From NCBI RefSeq assembly GCF_002262935.1, contig NZ_NPIA01000006.1:1-64000 (forward strand): 64,000 nt of DNA. Direction: 5' to 3'. Positions 52,226-61,725 of the stretch are shown here, one piece after another (the first letter of the stretch is position 1; every line of letters begins with the position of its first letter). Origin of the DNA: Lottiidibacillus patelloidae. GTDB lineage: Bacteria > Bacillota > Bacilli > Bacillales > SA5d-4. Under the pieces are notes generated by a model. It searched no databases. It saw nothing but the letters and a program-made list of their open reading frames with translations, and was not told the origin of the DNA. The translations under genes and the position numbers were made by a program.

Positions 52226-53368
52226 ATGCAACAGAATAAAACTCGAGTTCTTTTTTTAGTCAATATTCCTGCCCCATATAGAGTTGACTTTTTTAATGAA
52301 TTAGGGAAGTTATGTGATTTAACTGTCTTGTTTGAAAGTGGGGAATCAATTGAGAGGGAACAGTCTTGGCTTAGTAATAATTTTATTAATTTTAAAGCTA
52401 TATTTTTAAAAGGAATCAAAATCAAAAACTCAACACTTTCTTTTGATGTAATAAAATATTTAAAAAAGAACTTGTTTGATATTATTGTGATAGGTGGTTA
52501 TAGTACACCAACTGGAATGTTGGCTATTGAAGTATTAAAGTTAAAGAAAATACCTTTCATTCTCAATTCTGATGGTGGTATTTTAAGTAATGAAAGTAAT
52601 ATTAAGTTTATGATAAAAAAACATTTCATCAGTTCAGCAAGTTATTGGCTAAGTACTGGCAAGAAAACTAATGAATATTTAGTGAATTATGGAGCGGATG
52701 AAGGTAATATATATATTTATCCATTTACATCTTTGTCAGAAAAAGATTTATTAAAAAGTACATTGGATAAATTAACCAAAAAGAAATACAAGGAGAATTT
52801 ATCAATTGATTACGACAAGTGTATTTTATCTGTTGGTCAGGTAATTCACCGAAAAGGGTTTGATGTATTATTAAATTCTATTTCGAGAATTCCAAAAGAA
52901 ATAGGGGTTTACATTATTGGTGGGATCCCACCAGAAGAATATTTAAAAATAGTTCATGAATTAAGTCTTTCAAATGTACATTTTCTAAGTTTCAAGTCCA
53001 AAAATGAGCTTAAAAAATACTATATGGCTAGTGATCTCTTTGTCTTACCTACTCGAGAAGACATATGGGGATTAGTAATAAATGAAGCAATGGCCCATGG
53101 CCTACCTGTTATTACTACTGATAAATGTAATGCAGGGCTAGAGTTAGTCAAAGATTTCGACAATGGGTATCTAGTACAAGTAGATAATAGTGATACTCTT
53201 GCAAATAAAATTGAGAAGATATTGTATGATGATATTGTCTCAGAAAGAATGGCGATCAGGAGTTTGAAAAAAATACGAAGATTTACAATTGAAAATATGG
53301 CTATAGAAACTAATAAAATTTTCGAGACTATACTAAAAAAAAGGGATAACAATGGAAAGTATAAGTAA
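52226..53368 (+). CDS. Glycosyltransferase family 4
   Basis: A protein of 380 residues with the GT-B opening V-N-I-P-A-P-Y-R-V-D-F-F. The C-terminal lobe has G-Q-V-I-H-R-K-G-F-D-V-L and P-T-R-E-D-I-W-G-L-V-I-N-E-A-M-A-H-G. The start at 52226 follows AGAGGTG; the in-frame reading to 52103 is a hydrophobic run without a site. Its last bases overlap the polymerase gene by 17 bp. Confidence 0.85.
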   Translation: MQQNKTRVLFLVNIPAPYRVDFFNELGKLCDLTVLFESGESIEREQSWLSNNFINFKAIFLKGIKIKNSTLSFDVIKYLKKNLFDIIVIGGYSTPTGMLAIEVLKLKKIPFILNSDGGILSNESNIKFMIKKHFISSASYWLSTGKKTNEYLVNYGADEGNIYIYPFTSLSEKDLLKSTLDKLTKKKYKENLSIDYDKCILSVGQVIHRKGFDVLLNSISRIPKEIGVYIIGGIPPEEYLKIVHELSLSNVHFLSFKSKNELKKYYMASDLFVLPTREDIWGLVINEAMAHGLPVITTDKCNAGLELVKDFDNGYLVQVDNSDTLANKIEKILYDDIVSERMAIRSLKKIRRFTIENMAIETNKIFETILKKRDNNGKYK

Positions 53369-54656
53369 GACATATAAAAGAAGAGGTTCAAATATATCAA
53401 TCCCTAAAGAGACAATAGAATGGATTGTCTTAACTATATTACTAATATTCAGTTTTATTAACAGTATTACATTGTTATTATTTCTATTATCTCTTTTGCT
53501 ATTTTTAAGGCAAAAAGAAATAGGTGCATTGAAAATAATAAATATTATCACACTACGCACTATCATTAACCCAGGTATTGCTGTTAATATTGGTGAATGG
53601 CAAAACTTAAAATGGTTGATTATGTTTTTATGTGCATTTTATTTATTGAAATCATATTCAAAAACACAAGAAATTTACAGAAAGAAAATAAAAGGTATTG
53701 TAAGACTTGTATTATTGTTTACTGTATATAATGTAATAGCCTCATTTTGGTTTAGCACATTACCCACAGTAGCGATTTTTAAACTGCTAAGTTATGTAGT
53801 TATTTTTATGAGTGTCCTTATCGGAATCGGTTATACACATAATAAGATAGACTGGCTTAAATGGATGCTTAAAATTTTTGTGTTATTTATGTCAATTTCC
53901 ATTCCAATGATCAGTATGTCACTGGGCTACCTTAGAACTGGCTCATCTTTTCAAGGGCTTAGTAACCATCCAAATATGTTTGGGTTATTAGCTGCATTAT
54001 TTGTTGGAATATTACTTACTTGTGTTCAAACGAAGAGAATTAATAATTATTTTTTGGTTATTCTACTTAGTTCAATAACAATCTATATGGTTGTACTTAG
54101 TAAATCTAGAACAGCTTTTATCACATGTGTTGTATTATTTTTGATGTATACATTCTTTATAAATATTAACAGGTACATCAAGGTTATGATTATTAATATG
54201 GTAACTATTACAATGATTGTAATTTTGGTAAGTGATAATTTTATACTAAGTTCCATTTTGGATATTTTATATAAAGGAAATACAGATATATTTTCTTCAA
54301 GACAAGAGCAAATTGGTGGATTAGTAGCTAACTTCCTTCGCAATCCATTGTTTGGGAATGGCTTTGCTGTTCCAGTAACCCCTTTTAGAACTTATAGTTT
54401 TAGTAGTGACTATATTGTTGAACCAGGAAATTTGATAATTGCAGTTCTTTCTTATAGTGGTATTACTGGCTTCATTCTTTTTTCATCATATATATATAAG
54501 ATGTTTTGGACAAATATTAGGGAGTTTAAATTCGTAGGTTTCTTACCAGTTTCCGTGCTTATTATAAATATGGGTGAAATGGTATTTTTCAGCAGTAATA
54601 ATATTGGAGTATGGATTTATATGTTTTGGGCAATATATGTGTTTGATACGCGTTAA
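53352..54656 (+). CDS. O-antigen ligase/polymerase-like protein (Wzy candidate)
   Basis: An integral membrane protein of 434 residues with about 11-12 predicted helices and a long loop near residues 305-360. The Wzy_C-type motif L-S-K-S-R-T-A-F and the loop sequence G-L-S-N-H-P-N-M-F-G-L match O-antigen ligase/polymerase proteins. As the only such gene here, it is the likely polymerase of the repeat unit. Confidence 0.85.
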   Translation: MESISKTYKRRGSNISIPKETIEWIVLTILLIFSFINSITLLLFLLSLLLFLRQKEIGALKIINIITLRTIINPGIAVNIGEWQNLKWLIMFLCAFYLLKSYSKTQEIYRKKIKGIVRLVLLFTVYNVIASFWFSTLPTVAIFKLLSYVVIFMSVLIGIGYTHNKIDWLKWMLKIFVLFMSISIPMISMSLGYLRTGSSFQGLSNHPNMFGLLAALFVGILLTCVQTKRINNYFLVILLSSITIYMVVLSKSRTAFITCVVLFLMYTFFININRYIKVMIINMVTITMIVILVSDNFILSSILDILYKGNTDIFSSRQEQIGGLVANFLRNPLFGNGFAVPVTPFRTYSFSSDYIVEPGNLIIAVLSYSGITGFILFSSYIYKMFWTNIREFKFVGFLPVSVLIINMGEMVFFSSNNIGVWIYMFWAIYVFDTR

Positions 54657-54673
54657 AAATTATATTAAGCATG

Positions 54674-54714
54674 AGAAAACTTTTAATATTAGTGCTACTA
54701 CTTAAAAGTTTTCT
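54674..54714. promoter_or_regulatory. 13-bp perfect stem-loop after the polymerase gene
   Basis: AGAAAACTTTTAA (54674-54686) and TTAAAAGTTTTCT (54702-54714) are perfectly complementary around a 15-nt loop. No T tract follows, so it may be an mRNA processing or attenuation site within the cluster rather than a classical terminator. It lies in the 179-bp gap 54657-54835. Confidence 0.55.
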
Positions 54715-54835
54715 TGAGAAATAAAATTAAACAATTAAAAAGAGTAAAGTGGATAGACTAAATTATCGATGGATACACACTCTGATCCAAACTTGTAATT
54801 TTTTTAATTAATATATAGGTTATTGGGAGGGTTTT

Positions 54836-55960
54836 ATGAAAACCTTAAATATAATAATTTCACCACAAGATTATGAAAGAGCAAATCATCAAAAGCTATG
54901 GAAAGAGCTCTCAAAAAATTTATACGGAGAAACTTTAATTTTAGATTTACCCGCTGATTACCTTGTTACTCACTTGAAGAAAAAAAAGTATAGATTTGAA
55001 GAAGCTATGCAGGGGAAAAGAAACATTGGGGAAAACTTATCTATAATTAGACCAATGTTTTTGTTGAGACCTGAGATTACGCCTAAATCATTAGATTCTA
55101 TAATTATAATTTTTTTGATAATGCAATTAAAAAAATATTACCCTGATATCGCTGATTATAAATTAAATATATTAACCTACTCTAGGTTATGGATAGATAA
55201 ATTAAGCAAGAGTAACTTAAAAATAAACTTTTTTTATTATATACTTGATGAATTTAGATATTTCCCCAATAAATCAGAAGAAAATGTTAAGGCAATTAAT
55301 TTAGATGAAAAGGCTTGTGTGAAAAGTAAATTTATTTTCACTATGAGTGACGAAATAACTAAAAAGAGAAATAAGTACAGAGAAAAAATGATTACTATTG
55401 GTAATGGTGCAAAATGGATTGACACAACTAACAACAAAATAAAATTAAATAAATCAGTAGCATTTATAGGTAATTTTAGAAATTGGATTGATGTTAAATT
55501 GCTCCAGAATTTAATTCAGAGCAGACCAGATGTTACATTTGGTTTTGCTGGTCCTGTGGAAAACGATATGCAAGGATTTTTTAAAGATCTTTTAAATAAT
55601 AATTCTAATACAATTTATCTTGGTATCACAAACAAAGAAAAAGTAGTTGACTACTATAAAATGTTTAATGCAGTGATTGTTCCTTATCAACAAAATGATT
55701 TTATGAAAGCAACAAGACCAATCAAAATAGTAGAATCTATATTTGCAGGAACCCCAGTTATAACGATTCCTATGGATGGATATCAAAAAAACTCATTTAT
55801 TAGATTTGCTAAAAATGTACAAGAGTTTTCGGACGAAATTAATAATTTAATAAATAATCCTATTGATAAAGAATCTGAGGAATATAAAAATTTCTTAATT
55901 GAAAATTCATGGAACCATAAAGCAAAGGTAATTGCAGATAAAATTAAAAAGTATAGTTAA
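54836..55960 (+). CDS. Glycosyltransferase, TuaH-like
   Basis: A protein of 374 residues. The C-terminal GT-B lobe is visible (A-F-I-G-N-F ... P-Y ... K-I-V-E-S-I-F-A-G-T-P-V-I). The layout resembles TuaH-type transferases; the first half is poorly conserved. GGGAGG precedes the ATG after the stem-loop gap. Donor unknown. Confidence 0.72.
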   Translation: MKTLNIIISPQDYERANHQKLWKELSKNLYGETLILDLPADYLVTHLKKKKYRFEEAMQGKRNIGENLSIIRPMFLLRPEITPKSLDSIIIIFLIMQLKKYYPDIADYKLNILTYSRLWIDKLSKSNLKINFFYYILDEFRYFPNKSEENVKAINLDEKACVKSKFIFTMSDEITKKRNKYREKMITIGNGAKWIDTTNNKIKLNKSVAFIGNFRNWIDVKLLQNLIQSRPDVTFGFAGPVENDMQGFFKDLLNNNSNTIYLGITNKEKVVDYYKMFNAVIVPYQQNDFMKATRPIKIVESIFAGTPVITIPMDGYQKNSFIRFAKNVQEFSDEINNLINNPIDKESEEYKNFLIENSWNHKAKVIADKIKKYS

Positions 55961-56070
55961 TCAAACTTTATTTACTTATTTTTATCACAACCTAGGATAT
56001 CGTTACTACTGACGTGATAACTTTAGATTAAAAGAAGAGTCTCTATAAATGCGGGGGAAGATATAAATAT

Positions 56071-57162
56071 ATGAAGATTTTATTATTAGGTGATTACAGC
56101 GGCTTTCATAAAAACTTAAAAGATGGACTGATGGAATTAGGATACAAGGTTGATTTAGCTACTTCAGGTGATGGTTATAAGAAGACATCCAAATCAGACT
56201 TAATCTATCCAACATCAAGAAAGGGCTTGATGCAGAAAATCGATATGCTAACCTTTCCATTTGGTGGAATAAAACACTATTACAATTATGATAGTGTACA
56301 ATTAATTGGTCCTGTGCCTTTTGGTAGTCTGAAGTTTAATTATAATTACAGATTGATCGAAAGTATAAAAAAAAGGTCTGGTAAGTTATTCCTATCTTCT
56401 TGTGGAAGCAATTATTTTGTTTATAAAATTAGAAAAGAGCTAAGATATAATTATTTAGACCCTACAATAAAATATGATTTAAATGGAAATAATCCATTTA
56501 CTAAAAAGAAATATATTAATAATAATATTGAAATTGCAAACCTTGTTGATGGAATAATCCCAACACTTTTCACTTACGCTGAAGCTTTCAGGTCACATCC
56601 AAAATTATTAAATACAATTCAATTTCCAGTGAATATTAATAAAATTCAGTTTACTCCTCAAAACATTAAGAATAATAAATTGAAAATTTTTCATGGAATA
56701 ACCCGTGAAGGATTCAAAGGGTCTAAATATATCATAGAAGCAATGAATAGGCTTAAAGAAAAATATCCTAATGATGTAGAAATATTAATAGATGGTAAAA
56801 TGCCTCTTGATAAGTACCTAAGTGTTCTTAATGAGACTAATGTTGTTATTGACCAAGCCTTATCATATGAATATGGAATGAATGCAGTATTTTCAATGGC
56901 TATGGGGAAAGTAGTGCTTAGTGGGAATGAACAAGAAAACCAAGAAGAATTTAAGAGAAGTGACATTCCAGTTATTAATATACTTCCTTCTTCTGATGAT
57001 ATTTATAACAAGTTAGAAAAACTAGTACTAAATAAAAAAGGTATAGTAGAAATAGGCGAAAAGTCAAGGTTGTTTGTTGAAGAATTTCACAACCATATTG
57101 AAGTGGCTCAAAAATACATTGATACCTGGAATTCAGTAGAGGTGAAAAACAAAAATGGATAA
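56071..57162 (+). CDS. Glycosyltransferase (GT-B fold)
   Basis: A protein of 363 residues opening L-L-L-G-D-Y-S-G-F-H-K-N-L. The C-terminal half has H-G-I-T-R-E-G-F-K-G-S and D-Q-A-L-S-Y-E-Y-G-M-N-A-V-F-S-M-A-M-G, consistent with a GT4-like donor site. The specificity is unknown. It overlaps the next gene by 8 bp. Because the isomerase and aminotransferase follow directly, it may transfer the 3-amino sugar (inference). Confidence 0.7.
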   Translation: MKILLLGDYSGFHKNLKDGLMELGYKVDLATSGDGYKKTSKSDLIYPTSRKGLMQKIDMLTFPFGGIKHYYNYDSVQLIGPVPFGSLKFNYNYRLIESIKKRSGKLFLSSCGSNYFVYKIRKELRYNYLDPTIKYDLNGNNPFTKKKYINNNIEIANLVDGIIPTLFTYAEAFRSHPKLLNTIQFPVNINKIQFTPQNIKNNKLKIFHGITREGFKGSKYIIEAMNRLKEKYPNDVEILIDGKMPLDKYLSVLNETNVVIDQALSYEYGMNAVFSMAMGKVVLSGNEQENQEEFKRSDIPVINILPSSDDIYNKLEKLVLNKKGIVEIGEKSRLFVEEFHNHIEVAQKYIDTWNSVEVKNKNG

Positions 57163-57589
57163 ATTTTTATTAAATTTAACTACCAATGGAGACAAAAATT
57201 TAGGGTTTCTTTCATTTTTCGAGACAGGAAGGGAGATTTCTTTCGAAATTAAACGAATATACTACACATACGATGTACCCATTGGCACAAAAAGAGGAAT
57301 GCATGCCCATAAGAAACTGAAGCAGATACTTTGGTGTCCATATGGACAAATTGAAGTTATCCTAAATGATGGCGTGGTAGAAAATAGATATATTTTAGAT
57401 TCACCCGATAAAGCATTGCTTGTATCGGAAGGCTACTGGCATGATATGTACTGGAGGAAAGAAGGTTCAGTATTATGTGTTGCTGCTTCAGATTATTATA
57501 ATGAAGAAGATTACATTAGAGACTATGATGAGTTTATAGAATTGGTAAAGAGAGGTTTCTGGAATGAGGAAAAGAAATATCGAATTTAA
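57155..57589 (+). CDS. dTDP-4-oxo-6-deoxy-D-glucose 3,4-ketoisomerase (FdtA/QdtA type)
   Basis: Cupin enzyme that moves the keto group from C4 to C3 for later amination. It has 144 residues with the signature R-G-M-H-A-H-K-K-L-K-Q and a late G-Y-W-H-D-M-Y. FdtA (galacto) and QdtA (gluco) cannot be told apart by eye, so the product is either the Fuc3N or the Qui3N precursor. It overlaps the aminotransferase gene by 26 bp. Confidence 0.88.
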   Translation: MDKFLLNLTTNGDKNLGFLSFFETGREISFEIKRIYYTYDVPIGTKRGMHAHKKLKQILWCPYGQIEVILNDGVVENRYILDSPDKALLVSEGYWHDMYWRKEGSVLCVAASDYYNEEDYIRDYDEFIELVKRGFWNEEKKYRI

Positions 57590-58664
57590 TGTACTAGATA
57601 GGCAATACAAAATGTATGAAAAAGAATACAATGATGCAGCAATTCGTGTTCTAAATTCTGCATGGTACACACTCGGTAATGAAGTAGAAAAATTTGAAGA
57701 TAAATATGCAGAATTTTGTGGAAGTAAATACTGTGTGGGACTTAATTCAGGTCTGGATGCGTTAATACTTGCTTTTAGAGCTTTGGGCATTGGTGAAGGA
57801 GACGAGGTTATTGTACAAGCCAATACTTATATTGCTTCAGTGATTGGTATTACAGAAAATGGTGCTACACCAGTATTTGTGGAACCGGATAAGTATTATA
57901 ATATTGATGTTGACAAAATAGAAGATGCTATTACGAGTAAGACAAAAGCAATACTTCCCGTTCACCTTTATGGACAAGCTTGTAATATGAGAAAAATAAA
58001 GGAGTTAGCTGAAAAATATAATTTATACTTGGTAGAGGACTGTGCTCAATCTCATGGAGCAAGATTTGAGGGTCAAATTACTGGTACATTTGGAGATATT
58101 GGTTGTTTTAGTTTTTATCCTACTAAGAATTTGGGGGCTTTCGGGGATTCAGGAGCAATTATTACTGATGATCCTACTTTAGCTGAAAAAATTAGGATGA
58201 TGCGTAACTACGGTAGTAAAGTAAAATACCGTAACGAAATTGAAGGTGTTAATTCCAGATTAGATGAGATACAGGCAGCTCTTTTAAGTGTCAAACTAAA
58301 ATATTTTAATGAGCTTACAGAAGACAGAATAAGAATTGCAAGAAGATATCATACCAGTATAAACAATAATAAAGTATTACTTCCTGAAAAACTTGAAAAT
58401 GCAGAACATGTATACCACTTGTTTGTAATTCAATGTTCAATGAGAGATAGATTACAAGAATATTTATTTGATAATGGTATCAAAACTCAGATTCATTATC
58501 CAATTCCACCACATATGGCTGAATGTTACAGTAAGTTGGGATACAATGAAGGAGATCTTCCTACCACAGAAAAATACTCAAATGAACTCTTAAGTCTGCC
58601 GCTATATAATGGAATGAAGAATGAAGAAATAGATTATGTCGTAGATATATTAAATAAATTTTAA
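57564..58664 (+). CDS. DegT/DnrJ/EryC1/StrS aminotransferase (FdtB/QdtB type)
   Basis: PLP-dependent transaminase that puts the amino group on C3 of the dTDP-3-keto-6-deoxyhexose. It has 366 residues. The PLP lysine stands in F-Y-P-T-K-N-L-G-A-F-G-D-S-G, with V-E-D-C-A-Q-S-H-G-A upstream of it and I-H-Y-P-I-P-P-H later. The strong overlap with the isomerase gene argues for coupled synthesis of the two enzymes. Confidence 0.92.
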   Translation: MRKRNIEFNVLDRQYKMYEKEYNDAAIRVLNSAWYTLGNEVEKFEDKYAEFCGSKYCVGLNSGLDALILAFRALGIGEGDEVIVQANTYIASVIGITENGATPVFVEPDKYYNIDVDKIEDAITSKTKAILPVHLYGQACNMRKIKELAEKYNLYLVEDCAQSHGARFEGQITGTFGDIGCFSFYPTKNLGAFGDSGAIITDDPTLAEKIRMMRNYGSKVKYRNEIEGVNSRLDEIQAALLSVKLKYFNELTEDRIRIARRYHTSINNNKVLLPEKLENAEHVYHLFVIQCSMRDRLQEYLFDNGIKTQIHYPIPPHMAECYSKLGYNEGDLPTTEKYSNELLSLPLYNGMKNEEIDYVVDILNKF

Positions 58665-58704
58665 GGTCTTTTTATGAAGAGCCTAAAAAAGAAGAGTGTA
58701 AAAT

Positions 58705-60132
58705 ATGTCTAAAAGTAGAGCGAAATTGTTTATAGAAAACTTTATGGCCTATGGAGCTATAAATGCATTAAATAAAGTAGTACCATTATTAATGTTACCT
58801 ATTATTACGCGGCTTTTAACAGATACTGCTGAATTTGGAAAGTTTGATATGTATATCACAATTATGAGTCTTGGTTCAAGTCTTGCTGTACTTGGTATGA
58901 ATGATGCCATGTTTAGAGAATATTTTGAAAAAGATGATAAAGATTATAGACAACGAGTTACTTCCTTATCGTTGATTATAGTATTAATATCATCTCTTAT
59001 TTTGTCAATCATATTAATTTTCTTTAATCACTCTCTTTCACAGTTTTTTTTAGGAGATATACAGAGTGGCTCTATAGTTGTTATGGCTTCAATAGGGTTA
59101 CTTATTGCAGCTATTAGTAAGATTATATCAACTCCTACAAGAATACAGAATAAAAGAACCGTTTATGTTGTATCTGGTCTATTGTACTCGATTACTTATT
59201 ATATTTTAGCAATTACATTAGTTTACTTTGGATTTGGATATAAAGGTATGATTTATGGAAACTTGGTTTCGGCTTCAATTATACTCATTTTCTTTATAAC
59301 ACTTAATAGAAAATTCTTTAATTTGAAGGTTTTCGATAAAAAGATTATAAAGGAATTGTTTAAAATAGGACTTCCGTTAATGCCTACTTTTATTATTTAT
59401 TGGGTATTTAATTCCATGGACAAGATAATGATTGCTAATATGCTTAATTTAGCACAAGTGGGTATATATTCAGTGGGGGCTAAGGTAGCTTCAATAAGTC
59501 TTTTCATATATACAGCATTTTCTGGAGGGTGGCAATACTTTGCATATTCGACAATGAAAGATAAGGATCAAGTGGGATTAACATCTAAGATATTAGAATA
59601 TTTAGGAATAATATCATTTTTTGCATTTTTCATTGCGATTTTTTTTGATGACTTTATATTCAGGATAATTTTCACAGGCGATTACGTTCTTGGTTCTTCT
59701 GTTTTCCCATATTTGTTCTTGTCACCTCTACTTTTGATGTTGTTTCAAACTGCAGGAAACCAATTTCTTATTGCCAAAAAGAGTTACTTAATTACAGTAA
59801 GTTTAATTATTGGAGTATTAACCAATGTTACATTAAATTATATTTTCATTAATACCTACGGAATTAAGGGGGCATCTTTAGCTACCTTAATTGGATATTC
59901 CATATCCGCTATAATTATGATAATTATGGTAAAAAGAGTAAAATTAATAGAAATTAGTACAAGGTTTATTTTAGTCAGTATGGCCACAGCTGCTACAGTT
60001 ATTATAATTTTTTTATTTGATAATATTAACAGTAATATTTTCTCGTTCTTAGGAATAGTCTTAATTTTTATTTTATACACCAGAGATATAAAAACTATAA
60101 TAACTTCATTAATTAGGAGAAATGACAACTAA
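58705..60132 (+). CDS. Oligosaccharide flippase (Wzx)
   Basis: An integral membrane protein of 475 residues with 12-14 predicted helices (MOP superfamily). The opening A-Y-G-A-I-N-A-L-N-K-V-V-P-L-L-M-L-P-I-I-T-R-L is the usual Wzx pattern, and S-M-D-K-I-M-I lies mid-protein. It moves the lipid-linked repeat unit across the membrane to the polymerase. Confidence 0.9.
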   Translation: MSKSRAKLFIENFMAYGAINALNKVVPLLMLPIITRLLTDTAEFGKFDMYITIMSLGSSLAVLGMNDAMFREYFEKDDKDYRQRVTSLSLIIVLISSLILSIILIFFNHSLSQFFLGDIQSGSIVVMASIGLLIAAISKIISTPTRIQNKRTVYVVSGLLYSITYYILAITLVYFGFGYKGMIYGNLVSASIILIFFITLNRKFFNLKVFDKKIIKELFKIGLPLMPTFIIYWVFNSMDKIMIANMLNLAQVGIYSVGAKVASISLFIYTAFSGGWQYFAYSTMKDKDQVGLTSKILEYLGIISFFAFFIAIFFDDFIFRIIFTGDYVLGSSVFPYLFLSPLLLMLFQTAGNQFLIAKKSYLITVSLIIGVLTNVTLNYIFINTYGIKGASLATLIGYSISAIIMIIMVKRVKLIEISTRFILVSMATAATVIIIFLFDNINSNIFSFLGIVLIFILYTRDIKTIITSLIRRNDN

Positions 60133-60152
60133 TAGAGAGGTTGTGACTTTAT

Positions 60153-60656
60153 ATGAAAATAAGAAAATTGGAGCTAAAAGATAAATTTGGTATGCTTGAA
60201 TGGATGATTGATCCAGAAATAAATAGCTACTTTCGATTTGATCCAAATAAAATTAGTGAGGAACAAATCATTGACTTTATAACTAATGCAGATGTGAATG
60301 AAAAAGATAAGCATTTTGCAATCGTAGATCAAAACGATGAGTATCTTGGAACAATTAGCCTGAAAAATATTAATTATCAAGATGCTAATGCAGAGTATGC
60401 GATTAGTTTGAGGAAAAAAGCTATGGGTAATAATATTGCCAAGAGAGCGACTGACAAAATAATAGATATAGCATTCAAGGAATTAGAACTTCATAAAGTG
60501 TATTTAAATGTTATATCTAGCAATACAAGAGCTATCCGTTTTTATGAAAAGTATGGTTTTAAATATGAAGGAGAATTTGCAGAACATGTTATTATTCGAG
60601 GGAAATACGAGAATTTAAAATGGTATAGTATAATAAAAAGTTGCCAGAATAATTAA
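60153..60656 (+). CDS. GNAT-family N-acetyltransferase
   Basis: A protein of 167 residues of the RimJ/RimL-like GNAT type: E-Y-A-I-S-L with R-K-K-A-M-G-N-N-I-A for acetyl-CoA binding, then N-T-R-A-I-R-F-Y-E-K-Y-G-F. Between the flippase and rmlA, it is the natural candidate to acetylate the 3-amino sugar. Known FdtC and QdtC enzymes are instead left-handed beta-helix proteins, so the enzyme family differs here. Confidence 0.8.
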   Translation: MKIRKLELKDKFGMLEWMIDPEINSYFRFDPNKISEEQIIDFITNADVNEKDKHFAIVDQNDEYLGTISLKNINYQDANAEYAISLRKKAMGNNIAKRATDKIIDIAFKELELHKVYLNVISSNTRAIRFYEKYGFKYEGEFAEHVIIRGKYENLKWYSIIKSCQNN

Positions 60657-60728
60657 TACCTTGCATGATAATGTAATCGAATAAAATGATTGTAATAACA
60701 GAAAATTGGAGTTTGGGAGGATTTATTT

Positions 60729-61595
60729 ATGAAAGGAATTATTTTGGCTGGAGGTAAAGGAACAAGACTTTTCCCAATAACTAAAGGAATAAGTAAGCAA
60801 TTATTGCCTATTTATGATAAACCTATGATTTATTATCCTTTGAGTGTTCTTATGTTATCTAAAATTAGAGAAGTATTAATAATATCTAACCCGGAGTATA
60901 TTGACTTCTATAAGAATCTGCTAGGCGATGGTTCTTCTCTAGGCATGAAAATTACTTATCAAGTGCAAGAAAGACCAAGAGGTTTAGCAGATGCTTTTAT
61001 AGTTGGAGAAGAGTTTATTGGAAATGACAGTGTTTGTTTAATTCTAGGTGATAATATTTTTTATGGGCAAGGCTTTGTTCCAAGATTGGACGCTGCAGGT
61101 TCTGTAAAAGATGGGGCTGTAATATTCGGATATTATGTAAAAGACCCTAGTGAATTTGGAGTTGTTGAGTTTGATTCAGAAGGTAATGTTTTATCATTAG
61201 AAGAAAAGCCTAATCAACCAAAATCAAATTATGCAATCCCAGGTTTATACTTCTATGACAACAGTGTAATCAATAGAGCAAAGAGCTTAAAAGCTTCAGC
61301 TCGAGGTGAAATAGAAATTACTGACTTAAATAAAGGATATCTAAATGAGCAAAGGCTTAAGGTAGAATTATTGGGACGAGGTTTTGCGTGGCTTGATACT
61401 GGAACTTATGATGGATTAGCAAATGCTTCTGACTTTGTGAGGACTATGCAGAAAAGAACAGGGCTATATATAGCTTGTTTAGAAGAAATTGCATATAAAA
61501 ACCAATGGATAAGTAAAGAAGCGCTTTGTAAACTAGGACAAGTCTATAAAAAAACTGAATATGGAAAATATATATTAAGCATAGCAAAATCTTAG
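60729..61595 (+). CDS. rfbA: Glucose-1-phosphate thymidylyltransferase
   Basis: Makes dTDP-glucose. It has 288 residues with [28 protein letters not shown] and [10 protein letters not shown]. It is followed by the 4,6-dehydratase, while rmlC and rmlD are absent here, so the product goes to the 3-amino sugar rather than rhamnose. GGGAGG lies upstream. Confidence 0.94.
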   Translation: MKGIILAGGKGTRLFPITKGISKQLLPIYDKPMIYYPLSVLMLSKIREVLIISNPEYIDFYKNLLGDGSSLGMKITYQVQERPRGLADAFIVGEEFIGNDSVCLILGDNIFYGQGFVPRLDAAGSVKDGAVIFGYYVKDPSEFGVVEFDSEGNVLSLEEKPNQPKSNYAIPGLYFYDNSVINRAKSLKASARGEIEITDLNKGYLNEQRLKVELLGRGFAWLDTGTYDGLANASDFVRTMQKRTGLYIACLEEIAYKNQWISKEALCKLGQVYKKTEYGKYILSIAKS

Positions 61596-61725
61596 CTTGT
61601 ATTACTATGGAAATTCAATTTATTGAAACTTAAGCATGTGTTAATTACGTTCTGTTAACATTTATTATAATAGTAGTATTTTGTATTGGGAAAGTCAGCT
61701 GATTAAAAAAGAGAGGATTATGACA

